From Bradyrhizobium diazoefficiens (lineage in GTDB: Bacteria; Pseudomonadota; Alphaproteobacteria; Rhizobiales; Xanthobacteraceae): a DNA stretch of 64,000 nucleotides. Positions within the stretch are counted from its first letter, which is position 1, and every line of letters begins with the position of its first letter. The notes below the pieces were generated by a model, which did not search any database, was not told the DNA's origin, and worked only from the letters and a program-made list of their open reading frames with translations. Below are positions 1-10,079 of the stretch, piece by piece. A program made the translations under genes and the position numbers. The DNA lies in assembly GCF_016616885.1 (NCBI RefSeq), contig NZ_CP067102.1:1268501-1332500 (forward strand), given 5' to 3'.

Positions 1-489
1 GAAATAGAGCGCTCGCAGCCGTCTCGGGCCGATTGGCGAACCGATGGCCTTCACGACGCTCGGCGCAAGGTCCTCTTCTTCGGTGTGGATCTGCGAGGCT
101 AGCGTCACGATATCGACCGCTGGGTCGGCAAAGGGCGGCAGCACCTCGCTAATGGTCTCAGGCGTGATGGTTGGGAAATCACCCTGAAGATTGATCACGA
201 TCTCGGCCTTCCCTGCCGGATCGAGCTTCTGCATGGCCTCATGGATGCGGTCGGAGCCGGACGGATGTTCCGGGCCGGTCATCACCGCCTCGCCGCCATG
301 GGCGTTTACGACCGCGGCGATCTCGTCCGTATCGGTTGCGACCGCAACCCGGCCGATACCGGCGGCTTCGGCGCGCCTCATCACGTGCACGATCATTGGC
401 AGGCCCGCGATATCGGCGAGCGGCTTGCCGGGCAGGCGGGTAGCGGCCATGCGGGCCGGAATCAGCACCAGGATGCGGGGATCGATCAT
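1..489 (-). CDS. kdsB: 3-deoxy-manno-octulosonate cytidylyltransferase (partial, C-terminus outside window)
   Basis: CMP-Kdo synthetase couples Kdo to CMP so that it can be built into lipid A-core; it is cytosolic. The 163 visible codons begin at an ATG with [18 protein letters not shown] at about residues 10-27, the nucleotide-binding signature of this family. [12 protein letters not shown] and [11 protein letters not shown] follow. NLQGDFPT replaces the more usual NVQGDEP. The family is about 245 residues long, so roughly the last third lies beyond the left edge. It is divergent from cycM, with about 235 bp between them that should hold both promoters. Confidence 0.93.
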   Translation of the reverse strand, partial: MIDPRILVLIPARMAATRLPGKPLADIAGLPMIVHVMRRAEAAGIGRVAVATDTDEIAAVVNAHGGEAVMTGPEHPSGSDRIHEAMQKLDPAGKAEIVINLQGDFPTITPETISEVLPPFADPAVDIVTLASQIHTEEEDLAPSVVKAIGSPIGPRRLRALYF

Positions 490-723
490 TAGTTCAAGGG
501 GCTGGGTTCAAGGGCCTGGAAACGGGGCGTTTTCCGCGTCGAGAAATGGGGTGGGGACGGGCTGATAGAAGGGTCGCTTATACGGGTTGCCAGACCCCGG
601 GCAAACCGATATCTCAATGGCAAAACTCGGGGAAACAATAAGGAACGTTTTTGATTCTCCCGAGGCTCGTCCTGGCGGCCGCCCGGCCGCTTATTCTTCT
701 TGCGGTGTGGGGCCTGGCCGGAA

Positions 724-1278
724 ATGGACTCTTTCGAACTGAACAAGATTCTCGGTGCCGTGCTCGGTACCTGTCTCATTCTGCTGGTGACGAGCTTCAC
801 TGCCCAGGCGCTGTTCTCGCCCAAGATGCCGGAAAAGCCGGGTTTTGAGATCGCGGTGAAGGAAGAAGCCGGCGACAAGGGCGGCGCCGCTGCTGCCGCA
901 GCCCCATCCGAGCCGATCGAAAAGCTGCTCCAGACCGCCTCGGTCGAGAAGGGCGCCTCCGCCGCCAAGAAGTGCGCCGCTTGCCACACCTTCGAGAAGG
1001 GCGGCCCGAACCGGGTCGGTCCGAACCTCTATGGCATCGTTGGCGACCATCGTGGCGAAGGCCGCAACGGCTTCAACTTCTCGGCCGCGATGAAGGCCAA
1101 GGGCGGCACCTGGACCATCGACGAGCTGAACAAGTTCATCGCCAATCCGAAGGGCGACATCCCCGGCACCGCGATGGGTTTTGCCGGCATTCCGAAGGAC
1201 TCGGAACGCGCCGACGTCATCGCCTATCTGAACAGCCTGTCCGACAGTCCGAAGCCGCTCCCGACCGCGGCGAAATAA
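724..1278 (+). CDS. cycM: membrane-anchored c-type cytochrome CycM
   Basis: Electron-transfer protein held in the cytoplasmic membrane with its haem domain in the periplasm. It has 184 residues: one uncleaved N-terminal membrane segment (about 9-28), an Ala/Gly/Pro-rich linker (about 48-64) and a class I cytochrome c fold. The haem is bound by CAACH (C84, C87, H88), and M151 in GTAMGF is the probable sixth ligand. Length and architecture match Bradyrhizobium CycM, which carries electrons towards the aa3 oxidase; that role comes from the family. The chosen ATG lies just before the hydrophobic segment; an upstream in-frame start would add eight unconvincing residues. The gene stands alone and is followed by a hairpin. 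Confidence 0.9.
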   Translation: MDSFELNKILGAVLGTCLILLVTSFTAQALFSPKMPEKPGFEIAVKEEAGDKGGAAAAAAPSEPIEKLLQTASVEKGASAAKKCAACHTFEKGGPNRVGPNLYGIVGDHRGEGRNGFNFSAAMKAKGGTWTIDELNKFIANPKGDIPGTAMGFAGIPKDSERADVIAYLNSLSDSPKPLPTAAK

Positions 1279-1306
1279 GGCTCTTCAGTCTCGATCTCAG
1301 ATATGC

Positions 1307-1336
1307 GGCCAGGCCTCAAAGCCTGGCCGTTTCCAT
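1307..1336 (+). terminator. probable terminator after cycM
   Basis: A perfect 8-bp stem, GGCCAGGC / GCCTGGCC, with a CTCAAA loop (1307-1328) is followed by GTTTCC. It begins about 30 bp after the cycM stop codon. The T-run is short, so termination may be partial. Confidence 0.6.
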
Positions 1337-1489
1337 ATCCGGGCCTCGCGGCGTTGTTATCGGGGCGTTTGGCCGCATCTCGTAGGTCGTCCGGCCTTCC
1401 AAGATGAGGAAAAAGCAACATATTCCGTCGAAACCTCGCCTATATTGCGAACTTAAAGGAGTAGCCTCCTTCAAGACAGGACTATTGAT

Positions 1490-3400
1490 TTGGCCATTAC
1501 CCGACGCGATCTCCTGCTCACCGGCGCGGCCGTTGCTGCGTTCCCCGCCCTCGGCTCCGTGGCCGGCGTTCCCGTCGTCCGCACGGCAGAGGCGCAATCG
1601 GCCGGTGAGCTGGCTTCAAGTGCGCTCCCTTGGCGCCATGCGCTGTCGCTGTTCGGCGACATCAAGTACCCGGCCGACTTCAAGCGCTTCGACTATGTCA
1701 ATCCGGATGCGCCCAAGGGCGGCGTGGCGCGGCTGATCTCGCTCGGCACTTTCGACAATTTCAACATCGCGGTGGCCGGCATCAAGGGCTCGCTCGCGCC
1801 GGCCGCGGCGCTGATCTACGAAACGCTGATGACGCGTGCCCAGGACGAGGTCGCCACCGAATATGGCGAGCTCGCCGAATCCGCGCAGCATCCGGACGAT
1901 TTTTCCTGGGTCACCTACCGCTTGCGGAAAGAGGCGCGCTGGCACGATGGCAAGCCGGTGACGCCCGAGGACGTGATCTTCTCGCTGGAGAGCCTGAAGA
2001 AGCTGAGCCCGATGTATGCCTCTTACTACCGCCACGTCGCGAAGGTGGAGAAGAGCGGCGAGCGCGACGTCAAGTTCACTTTCGATGCGCCCGGCAATCG
2101 CGAGCTGCCCACCATCGTCGGCGAGCTCACCGTGCTGCCGAAGCATTGGTGGGAGGGCACCGACACCCAGGGGCGCAAGCGCGACATCGGCGCGACCACG
2201 CTGGAGCCGCCGCTCGGCTCGGGTCCTTACAAGATCAAGGAATTCGTGGCCGGACGCTCGATCAAGCTCGAGCGGGTGAAGGACTATTGGGGCGCCAACG
2301 TCCCGAGCCAGATCGGCACCAACAATTTCGACGAGCTGCGCTTCGAGTTCTTCCGCGATAACCTCGTCGCGCTGGAGGCCTTCAAGGCGGATCAGGCCGA
2401 CTGGATTGCGGAAAACTCCGCCAAGCAGTGGGCCACGGCCTACGACTTCCCGGCGGTGGCCGATAAGCGGGTGCTCAAGGAAGAATTTCCGATCAACGAT
2501 TCCGGCCGCATGCAGGCCTTCGCCTTCAACATCCGCCGCGATCAGTTCAAGGACGCGCGGCTGCGCCGGGCCTTCAACTACGCATTCGACTTCGAGGAGA
2601 TGAACAAGCAGCTGTTCTACGGCCAGTACAAGCGCATCAACAGCTACTTCGAGGGCACCGAGCTGGCCTCTTCCGGTTTGCCGGAGAGACAGGAGCTGGC
2701 GATCCTTCAAGCCGTGAAGGACAAGGTGCCTCCGGAGGTCTTCACGACGGCCTACCAGAATCCGGTCGGCGGCAATCCGGAAGCCGTGCGTGCCAATCTG
2801 CGCGAAGCAGCAAAACTCCTGAAGGAAGCCGGGTTCGAGGTGCGCGACCACAAGCTGGTCGATAGCACCGGCAAGCCTCTCTCGGTCGAAATCCTGGTGC
2901 AGGATCCATCGTCGGAGCGCATCGCGCTGTTCTACAAGCCGTCGCTGGAGCGGATCGGCGTCAGCGCCTCGATCCGCGTCGTCGACGATGCGCAATACCA
3001 GAACCGGCTACGCAGCTTCGACTTCGATATGATCATCGATCAGTGGGGCGAGTCGCTTTCGCCCGGCAACGAGCAGCGCGAGTTCTGGGGCTCCCAGGCC
3101 GCCGACATTCCGGGTGCGCGCAACACCATCGGCATCAAGAATCCCGCGGTTGACGCGCTGATCGAGAAGGTGATCTACGCCAAGAACCGCGGCGAGCTGG
3201 TCGCGGCGACTCATGCGCTTGATCGCGTGCTGCTGTGGAATTTCTACCTCGTGCCGCAATTCACCTACGGCTTCTCGCGCTACGCCCGTTGGGACCGCTT
3301 CAGCCATGCCGAGCCGCTGCCGAAATATGGCCGCTCCGGTCTGCCGACGCTGTGGTGGTACGACGCTGAAAAGGCGGCTCGCATCGGAAAACGCTCTTGA
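1490..3400 (+). CDS. yejA: YejA-like extracellular solute-binding protein, family 5 (first of two)
   Basis: Periplasmic binding protein of a peptide/nickel-type ABC importer, 636 residues. The N-terminus carries a Tat-type signal (TRRDLLLTGAAVAAFPALG) and begins at a TTG, which is the only start that keeps the twin arginine close to the N-terminus. The mature part opens with GDIKYPADFKRFDYVNPDAP, the segment typical of the YejA branch. By homology with Escherichia coli YejABEF the ligand may be an oligopeptide; the sequence does not identify it. The next binding-protein gene starts 14 bp after this stop codon, so the two are almost certainly co-transcribed. Confidence 0.88.
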   Translation: MAITRRDLLLTGAAVAAFPALGSVAGVPVVRTAEAQSAGELASSALPWRHALSLFGDIKYPADFKRFDYVNPDAPKGGVARLISLGTFDNFNIAVAGIKGSLAPAAALIYETLMTRAQDEVATEYGELAESAQHPDDFSWVTYRLRKEARWHDGKPVTPEDVIFSLESLKKLSPMYASYYRHVAKVEKSGERDVKFTFDAPGNRELPTIVGELTVLPKHWWEGTDTQGRKRDIGATTLEPPLGSGPYKIKEFVAGRSIKLERVKDYWGANVPSQIGTNNFDELRFEFFRDNLVALEAFKADQADWIAENSAKQWATAYDFPAVADKRVLKEEFPINDSGRMQAFAFNIRRDQFKDARLRRAFNYAFDFEEMNKQLFYGQYKRINSYFEGTELASSGLPERQELAILQAVKDKVPPEVFTTAYQNPVGGNPEAVRANLREAAKLLKEAGFEVRDHKLVDSTGKPLSVEILVQDPSSERIALFYKPSLERIGVSASIRVVDDAQYQNRLRSFDFDMIIDQWGESLSPGNEQREFWGSQAADIPGARNTIGIKNPAVDALIEKVIYAKNRGELVAATHALDRVLLWNFYLVPQFTYGFSRYARWDRFSHAEPLPKYGRSGLPTLWWYDAEKAARIGKRS

Positions 3401-3414
3401 GGAAGCAATTGCGC

Positions 3415-5283
3415 ATGGCGCAGCTTTCACGCCGGCACGTGTTGGCCCTGGGTGCCGGTGCCCTGACCGCGCCGCTGGTGCGCGGCGCGCGGGCGTCGGA
3501 GGTGGCTGCCGAGGCTCACGGCATGTCGGCCTTCGGCGATCTCAAATATCCGGTCGACTTCCACCATTTCGACTACGTCAATGCCGACGCGCCGAAAGGC
3601 GGCGCATTCTCGCTCATCCCCTCGGTGCGGGCCTATAACCAGTCCTATTTCACATTCTCTTCGCTCAACGCCTACATCCTGAAAGGCGAGGGCGCGCAGG
3701 GCATGGACATGACTTTCGCGCCGTTGATGGCGCGCGCCAATGACGAGCCCGACGCGATGTACGGGCTTGCCGCGAAATCGGTGCGGATCTCGCCGGACAA
3801 GCTGACTTACACCTTCACGATGCGGCCCGAGGCCCGCTTCCACGACGGCTCCAGGCTCACCGCGCAGGACGTCGCCTTCTCGCTTAACGCGCTGAAGGAG
3901 AAGGGCCACCCGCTGATCGTCGTGCAGCTCCGCGATTTCGTGAAGGCCGAGGCACTCGACGACGCCACCGTGGTCGTCACCTTCGCGCCGAACCGTGCGC
4001 GCGACGTGCCGCTCTATGTCGCGAGCCTGCCGATCTTCTCCAAGGCGTATTACGCCACGCGCGCCTTCGATGAATCGACACTCGATACCCCGCTGGGCTC
4101 CGGTCCGTACAAGGTCGGCAAGTTCGAGGTCAACCGCTACATCGAATACGAACGCGTCAAGGACTGGTGGGGCGCCGATCTGCCGGTCTGCCGCGGCAGC
4201 TATAATCTCGACACGGTGCGCTACGAATTCTACCGCGATCGCGACGTCGCCTTCGAAGGTTTTACTGGCAAGAACTATCTGTTCCGCGAGGAGCTCACGG
4301 CGCGCATCTGGGCCACGCGTTATGATTTCCCGGCGGTGAAGGACGGCCGCGTCAAGCAGGAGCAGTTGCCGGACGAGACCCCGTCGGGCGCACAGGGCTG
4401 GTTCATCAATACGCGTCGTGACAAGTTCAAAGATCCGCGCGTGCGCGAAGCGCTGATCTACGCCTTCGACTTCGAATGGACCAACAAGTCGATCATGTAC
4501 GGCGCCTATGCGCGCACGCAATCGCCGTTCCAGAACTCGGACATGATGGTCTCCGGCCCGCCTTCGCCTGAGGAGCTGGCGCTGCTCGAGCCCTTCCGTG
4601 GCAAGGTGCCCGACGAGGTGTTCGGCCGGCCTTTCGTGTCGCCGGTATCGGACGGCTCCGGTCAGGACCGCGCCCTGCTGCGCAAGGCGGGCGAGTTGCT
4701 CAACGAGGCCGGCTACGTCGTCAAGGACCGCAAGCGCGTGCTGCCCAATGGCGAGCCGTTCACGATCGAATTCCTGAACGACGAGCAGTCGATCCAGCCG
4801 CATCACGGGCCTTATCTGAAGAACCTCGCGACGCTCGGCATCGACGCCACGTTCCGCCTGGTCGATGCCGTGCAGTACCGCGCGCGGCTCGAGGATTTCG
4901 ATTTCGACATGACGATCGAGCGCTTCTCGATGTCGGCGACTCCCGGCGATGCGATGCGGGCGTTCTTCTCCTCCCAGGCAGCCAAGACCAAAGGCTCGTA
5001 CAATCTCGCCGGCATCTCCGATCCCATCATCGATGCGCTGATCGAGAAGATCATTGCCGCGCAGAGCCGGGCGGAGCTGACCACGGCCTGCCGTGCCTTC
5101 GACCGCGTGTTCCGGGCCGGGCGCTATTGGGTGCCGCAATGGTACGCGAATTTCCATCGCGTCGCCTATTGGGACCAGTTCGGCCATCCCGACAAGCCGC
5201 CGAAATATGCGCAAGGCGTTGGTGCGCCTGAGAACTGGTGGTTCGATGCCGCCAAGGCGGCCAAGCTCGAGCAGGCGAAATAA
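3415..5283 (+). CDS. yejA: YejA-like extracellular solute-binding protein, family 5 (second of two)
   Basis: A second periplasmic binding protein in the same operon, 622 residues from the ATG used here. That ATG is preceded by GAGGAAG at a suitable distance; a TTG 18 bp upstream overlaps the previous stop codon and is less likely. It has its own Tat-type signal (SRRHVLALGAGALTAPLV) and the GDLKYPVDFHHFDYVNADAP segment. It resembles the preceding protein over its whole length but has clearly diverged, so this is an old duplication that may widen the substrate range of one membrane complex. The permease gene starts two bases after the stop codon. Confidence 0.88.
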   Translation: MAQLSRRHVLALGAGALTAPLVRGARASEVAAEAHGMSAFGDLKYPVDFHHFDYVNADAPKGGAFSLIPSVRAYNQSYFTFSSLNAYILKGEGAQGMDMTFAPLMARANDEPDAMYGLAAKSVRISPDKLTYTFTMRPEARFHDGSRLTAQDVAFSLNALKEKGHPLIVVQLRDFVKAEALDDATVVVTFAPNRARDVPLYVASLPIFSKAYYATRAFDESTLDTPLGSGPYKVGKFEVNRYIEYERVKDWWGADLPVCRGSYNLDTVRYEFYRDRDVAFEGFTGKNYLFREELTARIWATRYDFPAVKDGRVKQEQLPDETPSGAQGWFINTRRDKFKDPRVREALIYAFDFEWTNKSIMYGAYARTQSPFQNSDMMVSGPPSPEELALLEPFRGKVPDEVFGRPFVSPVSDGSGQDRALLRKAGELLNEAGYVVKDRKRVLPNGEPFTIEFLNDEQSIQPHHGPYLKNLATLGIDATFRLVDAVQYRARLEDFDFDMTIERFSMSATPGDAMRAFFSSQAAKTKGSYNLAGISDPIIDALIEKIIAAQSRAELTTACRAFDRVFRAGRYWVPQWYANFHRVAYWDQFGHPDKPPKYAQGVGAPENWWFDAAKAAKLEQAK

Positions 5284-5285
5284 TC

Positions 5286-6395
5286 ATGAGCGCCTATATC
5301 GCCCGCCGCATCCTCCTGATGATTCCGACGCTGCTCGGGATCCTCTTCGTCTCCTTTGTCGTCGTGCAGTTCGCGCCGGGCGGCCCGGTCGAGCGCGTGA
5401 TCGCGCAGCTATCGGGCGCCGACACCGGCGGCAGCTCGCGGATCTCGGGCGGCGGCGACTTTGCGCAACGCGCGCCCGGGCAGCTGGGCGCCGGCGGCGA
5501 TGCCGTCAACTCGAAATATCGCGGCGCGCAGGGCCTCGATCCCGACTTCATCAAGAAGCTCGAAGTGCAATTCGGCTTCGACAAGCCGGCGCCGGAGCGC
5601 TTTGCGCTGATGGTGTGGAATTTCGCCCGCTTTGATTTCGGCAAGAGCTATTTCCGCGACGTCAGCGTGATCCAGCTGATCAAGGAGAAGCTGCCGGTCT
5701 CGATCTCGCTCGGCATCTGGCTGACGCTGATCACCTATCTGATCTCGATCCCGCTCGGCATCCGCAAGGCGGTGAAGGACGGCATGCGCTTCGATACCTG
5801 GACCTCGGCGATCATCATCATCGGCTTCGCGATTCCGGGCTTTCTGTTTGCCATCCTGCTGATCATCCTGTTTGCGGGCGGCTCGTTCTTCAATGTGTTT
5901 CCGCTGCGCGGCCTGACCTCGGACGGCTGGTCGCAATTCCCCTGGTACTGGAAGATCATCGATTATTTCTGGCACCTCACTTTGCCGCTGATCTCGATGG
6001 GGCTCAGCGCATTCGCGACCATGACGCTGCTGACCAAGAACTCGTTCCTGGACGAGATCCGCAAGCAATATGTCATGACGGCGCGCGCCAAGGGTTGCAG
6101 CGAGACCCAGGTGCTTTACAGCCACATCTTCCGCAATGCGATGCTGATCGTGATCGCGGGCTTCCCGGGTGCCTTCATCCACGCCTTCTTCTCCGGTTCG
6201 CTCCTGATCGAGACGATCTTCTCGCTGGACGGGCTCGGACTGCTGAGTTTCGAGAGCGTGCTCAACCGCGACTATCCTGTCGTGTTCGGCACGCTCTACA
6301 TCTTTTCGCTCGTCGGTCTCGTGGTCAATCTGATCTCCGATCTGACCTACATGTGGATCGATCCGCGGATCGATTTTGAGGCGAGGGAGGTCTGA
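5286..6395 (+). CDS. yejB: ABC transporter permease, YejB-like
   Basis: Inner-membrane permease of the DppB/OppB type, 369 residues. It opens with a membrane segment (YIARRILLMIPTLLGILFVS), followed by a periplasmic stretch at about 40-100 containing a Gly/Ser-rich patch. Several membrane spans follow, with the permease loop RAKGCSETQVLYSHIFRNA that contacts the ATPase. The ATG follows the binding-protein stop codon directly, and the C-terminus overlaps the next ATG by one base. The partner permease is the next gene. Confidence 0.9.
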   Translation: MSAYIARRILLMIPTLLGILFVSFVVVQFAPGGPVERVIAQLSGADTGGSSRISGGGDFAQRAPGQLGAGGDAVNSKYRGAQGLDPDFIKKLEVQFGFDKPAPERFALMVWNFARFDFGKSYFRDVSVIQLIKEKLPVSISLGIWLTLITYLISIPLGIRKAVKDGMRFDTWTSAIIIIGFAIPGFLFAILLIILFAGGSFFNVFPLRGLTSDGWSQFPWYWKIIDYFWHLTLPLISMGLSAFATMTLLTKNSFLDEIRKQYVMTARAKGCSETQVLYSHIFRNAMLIVIAGFPGAFIHAFFSGSLLIETIFSLDGLGLLSFESVLNRDYPVVFGTLYIFSLVGLVVNLISDLTYMWIDPRIDFEAREV

Positions 6396-7573
6396 TGACG
6401 CTGACCGCCCCAACCCCGATCGAGACCACCACGACGTCGCCGCTTGGCGAAGCCGTTCCGGCCACACACAAGGCGTTCGCGCCATCGCCGCTGAACAGGC
6501 GGCGCTGGGAAAATTTCAAGGCGAACCGCCGCGGCTACTGGTCGTTCTGGATCTTCATGGTCCTGTTCATCGTGTCGCTATTTGCCGAATTGATCGCCAA
6601 CGACCGGCCGTTCCTGATCAAATATGACGGCCATCTCTACTGGCCGGCCTTCGTCACCTATTCGGAGACGACCTTCGGTGGCGACTTCGAAACGGCGGCC
6701 GACTATCGCGATCCCTATCTGCAGAAGCTGATCAAGGACAAGGGCGGCAGCATCGAATGGCCGCTGATCCGCTATTCCTACGACACCCACAATCTCGATC
6801 TGCCGACGCCGGCGCCATCGCCGCCGACCTGGATGCTGACGGAAGCGCAATGCAAGCCGGTGGTCGAGAAGAAGCGCCTGAAAAGCTGCCGCGATCTCGA
6901 ATATAACTGGCTCGGCACCGACGATCAGGGCCGCGACGTGGTAGCGCGGCTGATCTACGGCTTCCGCATCTCGGTGCTGTTCGGCCTCTGCCTCACCATC
7001 GTCTCCTCGATCGTCGGCGTCGCCGCCGGCGGCATCCAGGGCTATTTCGGCGGCTGGATCGATCTCACCTTCCAACGCTTCATCGAGATCTGGACTGCGA
7101 TCCCCTCGCTCTATCTGCTGCTGATCCTGTCATCGGTGCTGGTGCCCGGCTTCTTCGTGCTGCTCGGGATATTGCTGCTGTTCTCGTGGGTGTCGCTGGT
7201 CGGCCTCGTGCGCGCCGAGTTCCTGCGCGGACGCAATTTCGAATACATCCAGGCGGCGCGTGCCCTCGGCGTGTCCAACAAGGTGATCATGTTCCGGCAT
7301 CTGTTGCCGAACGCGATGGTCGCAACCATGACGTTCCTGCCGTTCATCGTCTCAAGCTCGGTGATGACGCTGACCGCGCTGGACTTCCTCGGCTTCGGCC
7401 TGCCGCCTGGCTCGCCCTCGCTTGGCGAGCTGCTGTCGCAAGGCAAATCCAACGTGCAGGCGCCATGGCTCGGCTTCACCGGCTTCTTCTCGGTGGCGAT
7501 CATGCTGTCGCTGTTGATCTTCATCGGTGAAGCCGTGCGCGACGCTTTCGATCCGCGCAAGACGTTCAAGTGA
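6395..7573 (+). CDS. yejE: ABC transporter permease, YejE-like
   Basis: Second inner-membrane permease, DppC/OppC type, 392 residues. A cytoplasmic N-terminus (SPLNRRRWENFKANRRGYWS) leads into the first membrane segment at about 47-67. A roughly 100-residue periplasmic insertion follows (about 68-170), which is characteristic of YejE. The core then carries the GTDDQGRDVVARLIYGFRIS motif and the ATPase-contacting loop ARALGVSNKVIMFRHLLPNA. It overlaps yejB by one base and ends 8 bp before yejF, so coupled translation is likely. Confidence 0.9.
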   Translation: MTLTAPTPIETTTTSPLGEAVPATHKAFAPSPLNRRRWENFKANRRGYWSFWIFMVLFIVSLFAELIANDRPFLIKYDGHLYWPAFVTYSETTFGGDFETAADYRDPYLQKLIKDKGGSIEWPLIRYSYDTHNLDLPTPAPSPPTWMLTEAQCKPVVEKKRLKSCRDLEYNWLGTDDQGRDVVARLIYGFRISVLFGLCLTIVSSIVGVAAGGIQGYFGGWIDLTFQRFIEIWTAIPSLYLLLILSSVLVPGFFVLLGILLLFSWVSLVGLVRAEFLRGRNFEYIQAARALGVSNKVIMFRHLLPNAMVATMTFLPFIVSSSVMTLTALDFLGFGLPPGSPSLGELLSQGKSNVQAPWLGFTGFFSVAIMLSLLIFIGEAVRDAFDPRKTFK

Positions 7574-7580
7574 GGGCGTG

Positions 7581-9218
7581 ATGGACGCGATCAACCAGCC
7601 TTTGCTCAGCGTGCGCGAGCTCTCGGTGGCCTTCCACCAGGGCGGCGCCACCACGCTCGCAGTCGACAAGGTCTCGTTCCAGATCAAGCGCGGCGAGTGC
7701 GTCGCGCTGGTCGGCGAGTCCGGTTCGGGCAAGTCGGTCAGCGCTCTCTCGATCCTGAAGCTGCTGCCCTATCCCAACGCGTCGCATCCCTCGGGGAGCA
7801 TCCGTTTCAAGGGACAGGAGTTGATCGGCCAGACCGAACGGCAGATGCGCGAGATCCGCGGCAGCGACATCTCCATCATCTTCCAGGAGCCGATGACCTC
7901 GCTCAATCCGCTCCACACCATCGAGGCGCAGATCGGCGAGATCATCCAGCTGCACAATCCGACCAGCAACGCGGAGGCGCGCAGGCGGACGCTGGAGCTG
8001 TTGACGCAGGTCGGCATTCCCGAGCCGGAGACGCGGCTGAAGAGCTATCCGCACCAGCTCTCCGGCGGTCAGCGCCAGCGCGTGATGATCGCGATGGCGC
8101 TCGCCAACGAGCCGGATCTGCTGATCGCGGACGAGCCGACCACGGCGCTCGACGTCACCGTGCAGGCGCAGATCCTGGCGCTGCTCGCCGAGATCCGCGC
8201 GCGGCTCGGCATGAGCCTGCTCTTCATCACCCACGATCTCGGCATCGTGCGCCGCATCGCCGACACCGTCTGCGTCATGAAGGGCGGCGAGATCGTCGAG
8301 CAGGGGCCGGTCGAGCAGGTCTTCAAGGCTCCAAAACATGCCTATACGCGCGATCTGCTCGCGGCCGAGCCGAAGCCGGATCCGGCGCCACCGCAGCCGG
8401 GCGCGCCGGTGGTGATGTCGGCCGATGATCTCAAGGTGTGGTTTCCGATCAAGCGCGGCCTGATGCGCAAGACGATCGGTCACATCAAGGCGGTCGACGG
8501 CGTCAGCGTTGCCGTGCGCAAGGGCGAGACGCTCGGCGTCGTCGGCGAGTCCGGGTCAGGCAAGACCACACTGGGCCTCGCGCTGCTGCGATTGATCTCC
8601 TCGAACGGACGCATCGTGTTCCTGGGCAAGGACATCCAGGGCCTGCGCTTCAAGGAGATGCGGCCATTCCGGCGCGACATGCAGATCGTGTTCCAGGATC
8701 CGTTCGGCTCGCTCAGCCCGCGCATGTCGGTCGCCGACATCATCGCTGAAGGCCTTTCCGTGCATCAGCCAAAGCTGTCGCGCGAGGAGCGGGAGGTGCG
8801 CGTCGTCAAGGCGCTGGAGGACGTCGGGCTGGAGCCGGATACCCGCTTCCGCTATCCGCATGAATTCTCCGGCGGCCAGCGCCAGCGCATCAGCATTGCG
8901 CGCGCCGTCGTGCTGGAGCCCGATTTCGTCGTGCTGGACGAGCCGACCAGCGCGCTCGACATGCTCATTCAGGCGCAGATGGTCGATCTGCTGCGTGAAT
9001 TGCAGCGCAAACGCGAACTCACTTACATGTTCATCTCGCACGATCTGCGCGTGGTCGCCTCGCTCGCAAGCCATCTCATCGTGATGCGCGGCGGCAAGGT
9101 GGTCGAGGAGGGGCAAGCCGCCGAGCTCTTCAAGAACCCGCACACCGATTACACACGCGCGTTGTTTGCTGCGGCGTTCCGGCTGGATACGGCCGGCGAT
9201 GGGTCGGTAGCGACGTAG
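7581..9218 (+). CDS. yejF: ABC transporter ATP-binding protein with two fused nucleotide-binding domains, YejF-like
   Basis: Powers the importer from the cytoplasmic side. Its 545 residues hold two complete ABC domains in tandem. The first has Walker A GESGSGKS, signature LSGGQRQR and Walker B LLIADEPT; the second has [16 protein letters not shown] and VVLDEPT. Each domain ends in the oligopeptide-transporter C-terminal extension. The fused form is what YejF has, in place of separate DppD and DppF subunits. The ATG at 7581 has GAGGGCG in front; an upstream in-frame start would run into yejE. The gene converges on the NlpC/P60 gene with only 6 bp between them. Confidence 0.93.
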   Translation: MDAINQPLLSVRELSVAFHQGGATTLAVDKVSFQIKRGECVALVGESGSGKSVSALSILKLLPYPNASHPSGSIRFKGQELIGQTERQMREIRGSDISIIFQEPMTSLNPLHTIEAQIGEIIQLHNPTSNAEARRRTLELLTQVGIPEPETRLKSYPHQLSGGQRQRVMIAMALANEPDLLIADEPTTALDVTVQAQILALLAEIRARLGMSLLFITHDLGIVRRIADTVCVMKGGEIVEQGPVEQVFKAPKHAYTRDLLAAEPKPDPAPPQPGAPVVMSADDLKVWFPIKRGLMRKTIGHIKAVDGVSVAVRKGETLGVVGESGSGKTTLGLALLRLISSNGRIVFLGKDIQGLRFKEMRPFRRDMQIVFQDPFGSLSPRMSVADIIAEGLSVHQPKLSREEREVRVVKALEDVGLEPDTRFRYPHEFSGGQRQRISIARAVVLEPDFVVLDEPTSALDMLIQAQMVDLLRELQRKRELTYMFISHDLRVVASLASHLIVMRGGKVVEEGQAAELFKNPHTDYTRALFAAAFRLDTAGDGSVAT

Positions 9219-9224
9219 CTGTCG

Positions 9225-10079
9225 TCACAGCCGCTTGATCGCGACGACTTCGCTTCCGGCCTGCCTGATCCGTGCAATGGCCGGTTCGATCGGCTCGATC
9301 AGCGTTGCCATGTGATGCGCGTTGGCGTGAACCATCGTGCTGCCGTCGCGGACGATGGCGACGTGGCCCTTCCAGAAGATCAGATCGCCGCGTTGCAGCT
9401 TGTTTCGCTCATGCGGTTCCAGCGCGCGGCCGAGGCCGGCCTGCTGCATGTCGCTGTCGCGCGGGCAGCCGATGCCGGCCGATGTCAGCGAGACCTGGAC
9501 GAGGCCGGAGCAGTCGATGCCAAAGCTGCTCTTGCCACCCCAGAGATAGGGCGTCCCGACGAAGCGCTCGGCGACTGCGACGAAGTCCGGTTCGCGATGA
9601 TCCAGCGTCGTGAGATGGGTCTTCGGCAGGAAGGTACCCTCGCGCGTGACGGCGAAACTGCCATCCTCGCGCGCGATCGTGAGCTTCGATCCCAGCACCA
9701 GCGTGTCGGCCGGCGGCAGCTTGATCGAGGGACCGGGGAAGGCGAGTGTCCGCAGCGCGCTGACCTTGTGCGTCGGCGCGGCCGCCGGCTTCATCAGCGT
9801 CGCGTCAGGCAGCCAGCCGACATAGCCATCGCTGCCGAGTTGGCCCCAGGCCCAGCCCTCGCCGTTGCGGTCGTAGACCATGACGCGCTCGCCGCGCAGC
9901 GCCTCCGTCATCAGCATCGCGTTCGAGGAGGGCTGTTCGCGTACCGGCCCGATCGGTGCGACCACCTCGAATTCCTCACCGGTAACGAAGCGATCGGCTT
10001 GCACCTTGCCTTCGAGATATGCCGCGGCGAGGTCGCCGCGCGCCGGTGTCAGCCGCGGATCGTGTTTTGGATCATGCAT
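9225..10079 (-). CDS. NlpC/P60 family (C40) peptidoglycan hydrolase
   Basis: Predicted gamma-D-glutamyl-diamino acid endopeptidase acting on cell-wall peptides. The N-terminal half (about 30-150) looks like SH3b-type binding repeats, and the C-terminal half is the C40 catalytic domain. The catalytic Cys is in GIDCSGLVQ and the His in GHVAIV. There is no convincing signal peptide, as in many alphaproteobacterial relatives that recycle muropeptides in the cytosol. The start overlaps the end of the upstream M17 aminopeptidase by 8 bp, so the pair probably acts together on peptides released from the wall; that role is inferred. Confidence 0.85.
   Translation of the reverse strand: MHDPKHDPRLTPARGDLAAAYLEGKVQADRFVTGEEFEVVAPIGPVREQPSSNAMLMTEALRGERVMVYDRNGEGWAWGQLGSDGYVGWLPDATLMKPAAAPTHKVSALRTLAFPGPSIKLPPADTLVLGSKLTIAREDGSFAVTREGTFLPKTHLTTLDHREPDFVAVAERFVGTPYLWGGKSSFGIDCSGLVQVSLTSAGIGCPRDSDMQQAGLGRALEPHERNKLQRGDLIFWKGHVAIVRDGSTMVHANAHHMATLIEPIEPAIARIRQAGSEVVAIKRL

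Noticed and set aside
3427..5214. A 595-codon minus-strand frame, and a similar one at 1616-2995
   Set aside because: Both are antisense shadows of the binding-protein genes and show no domain or signal.
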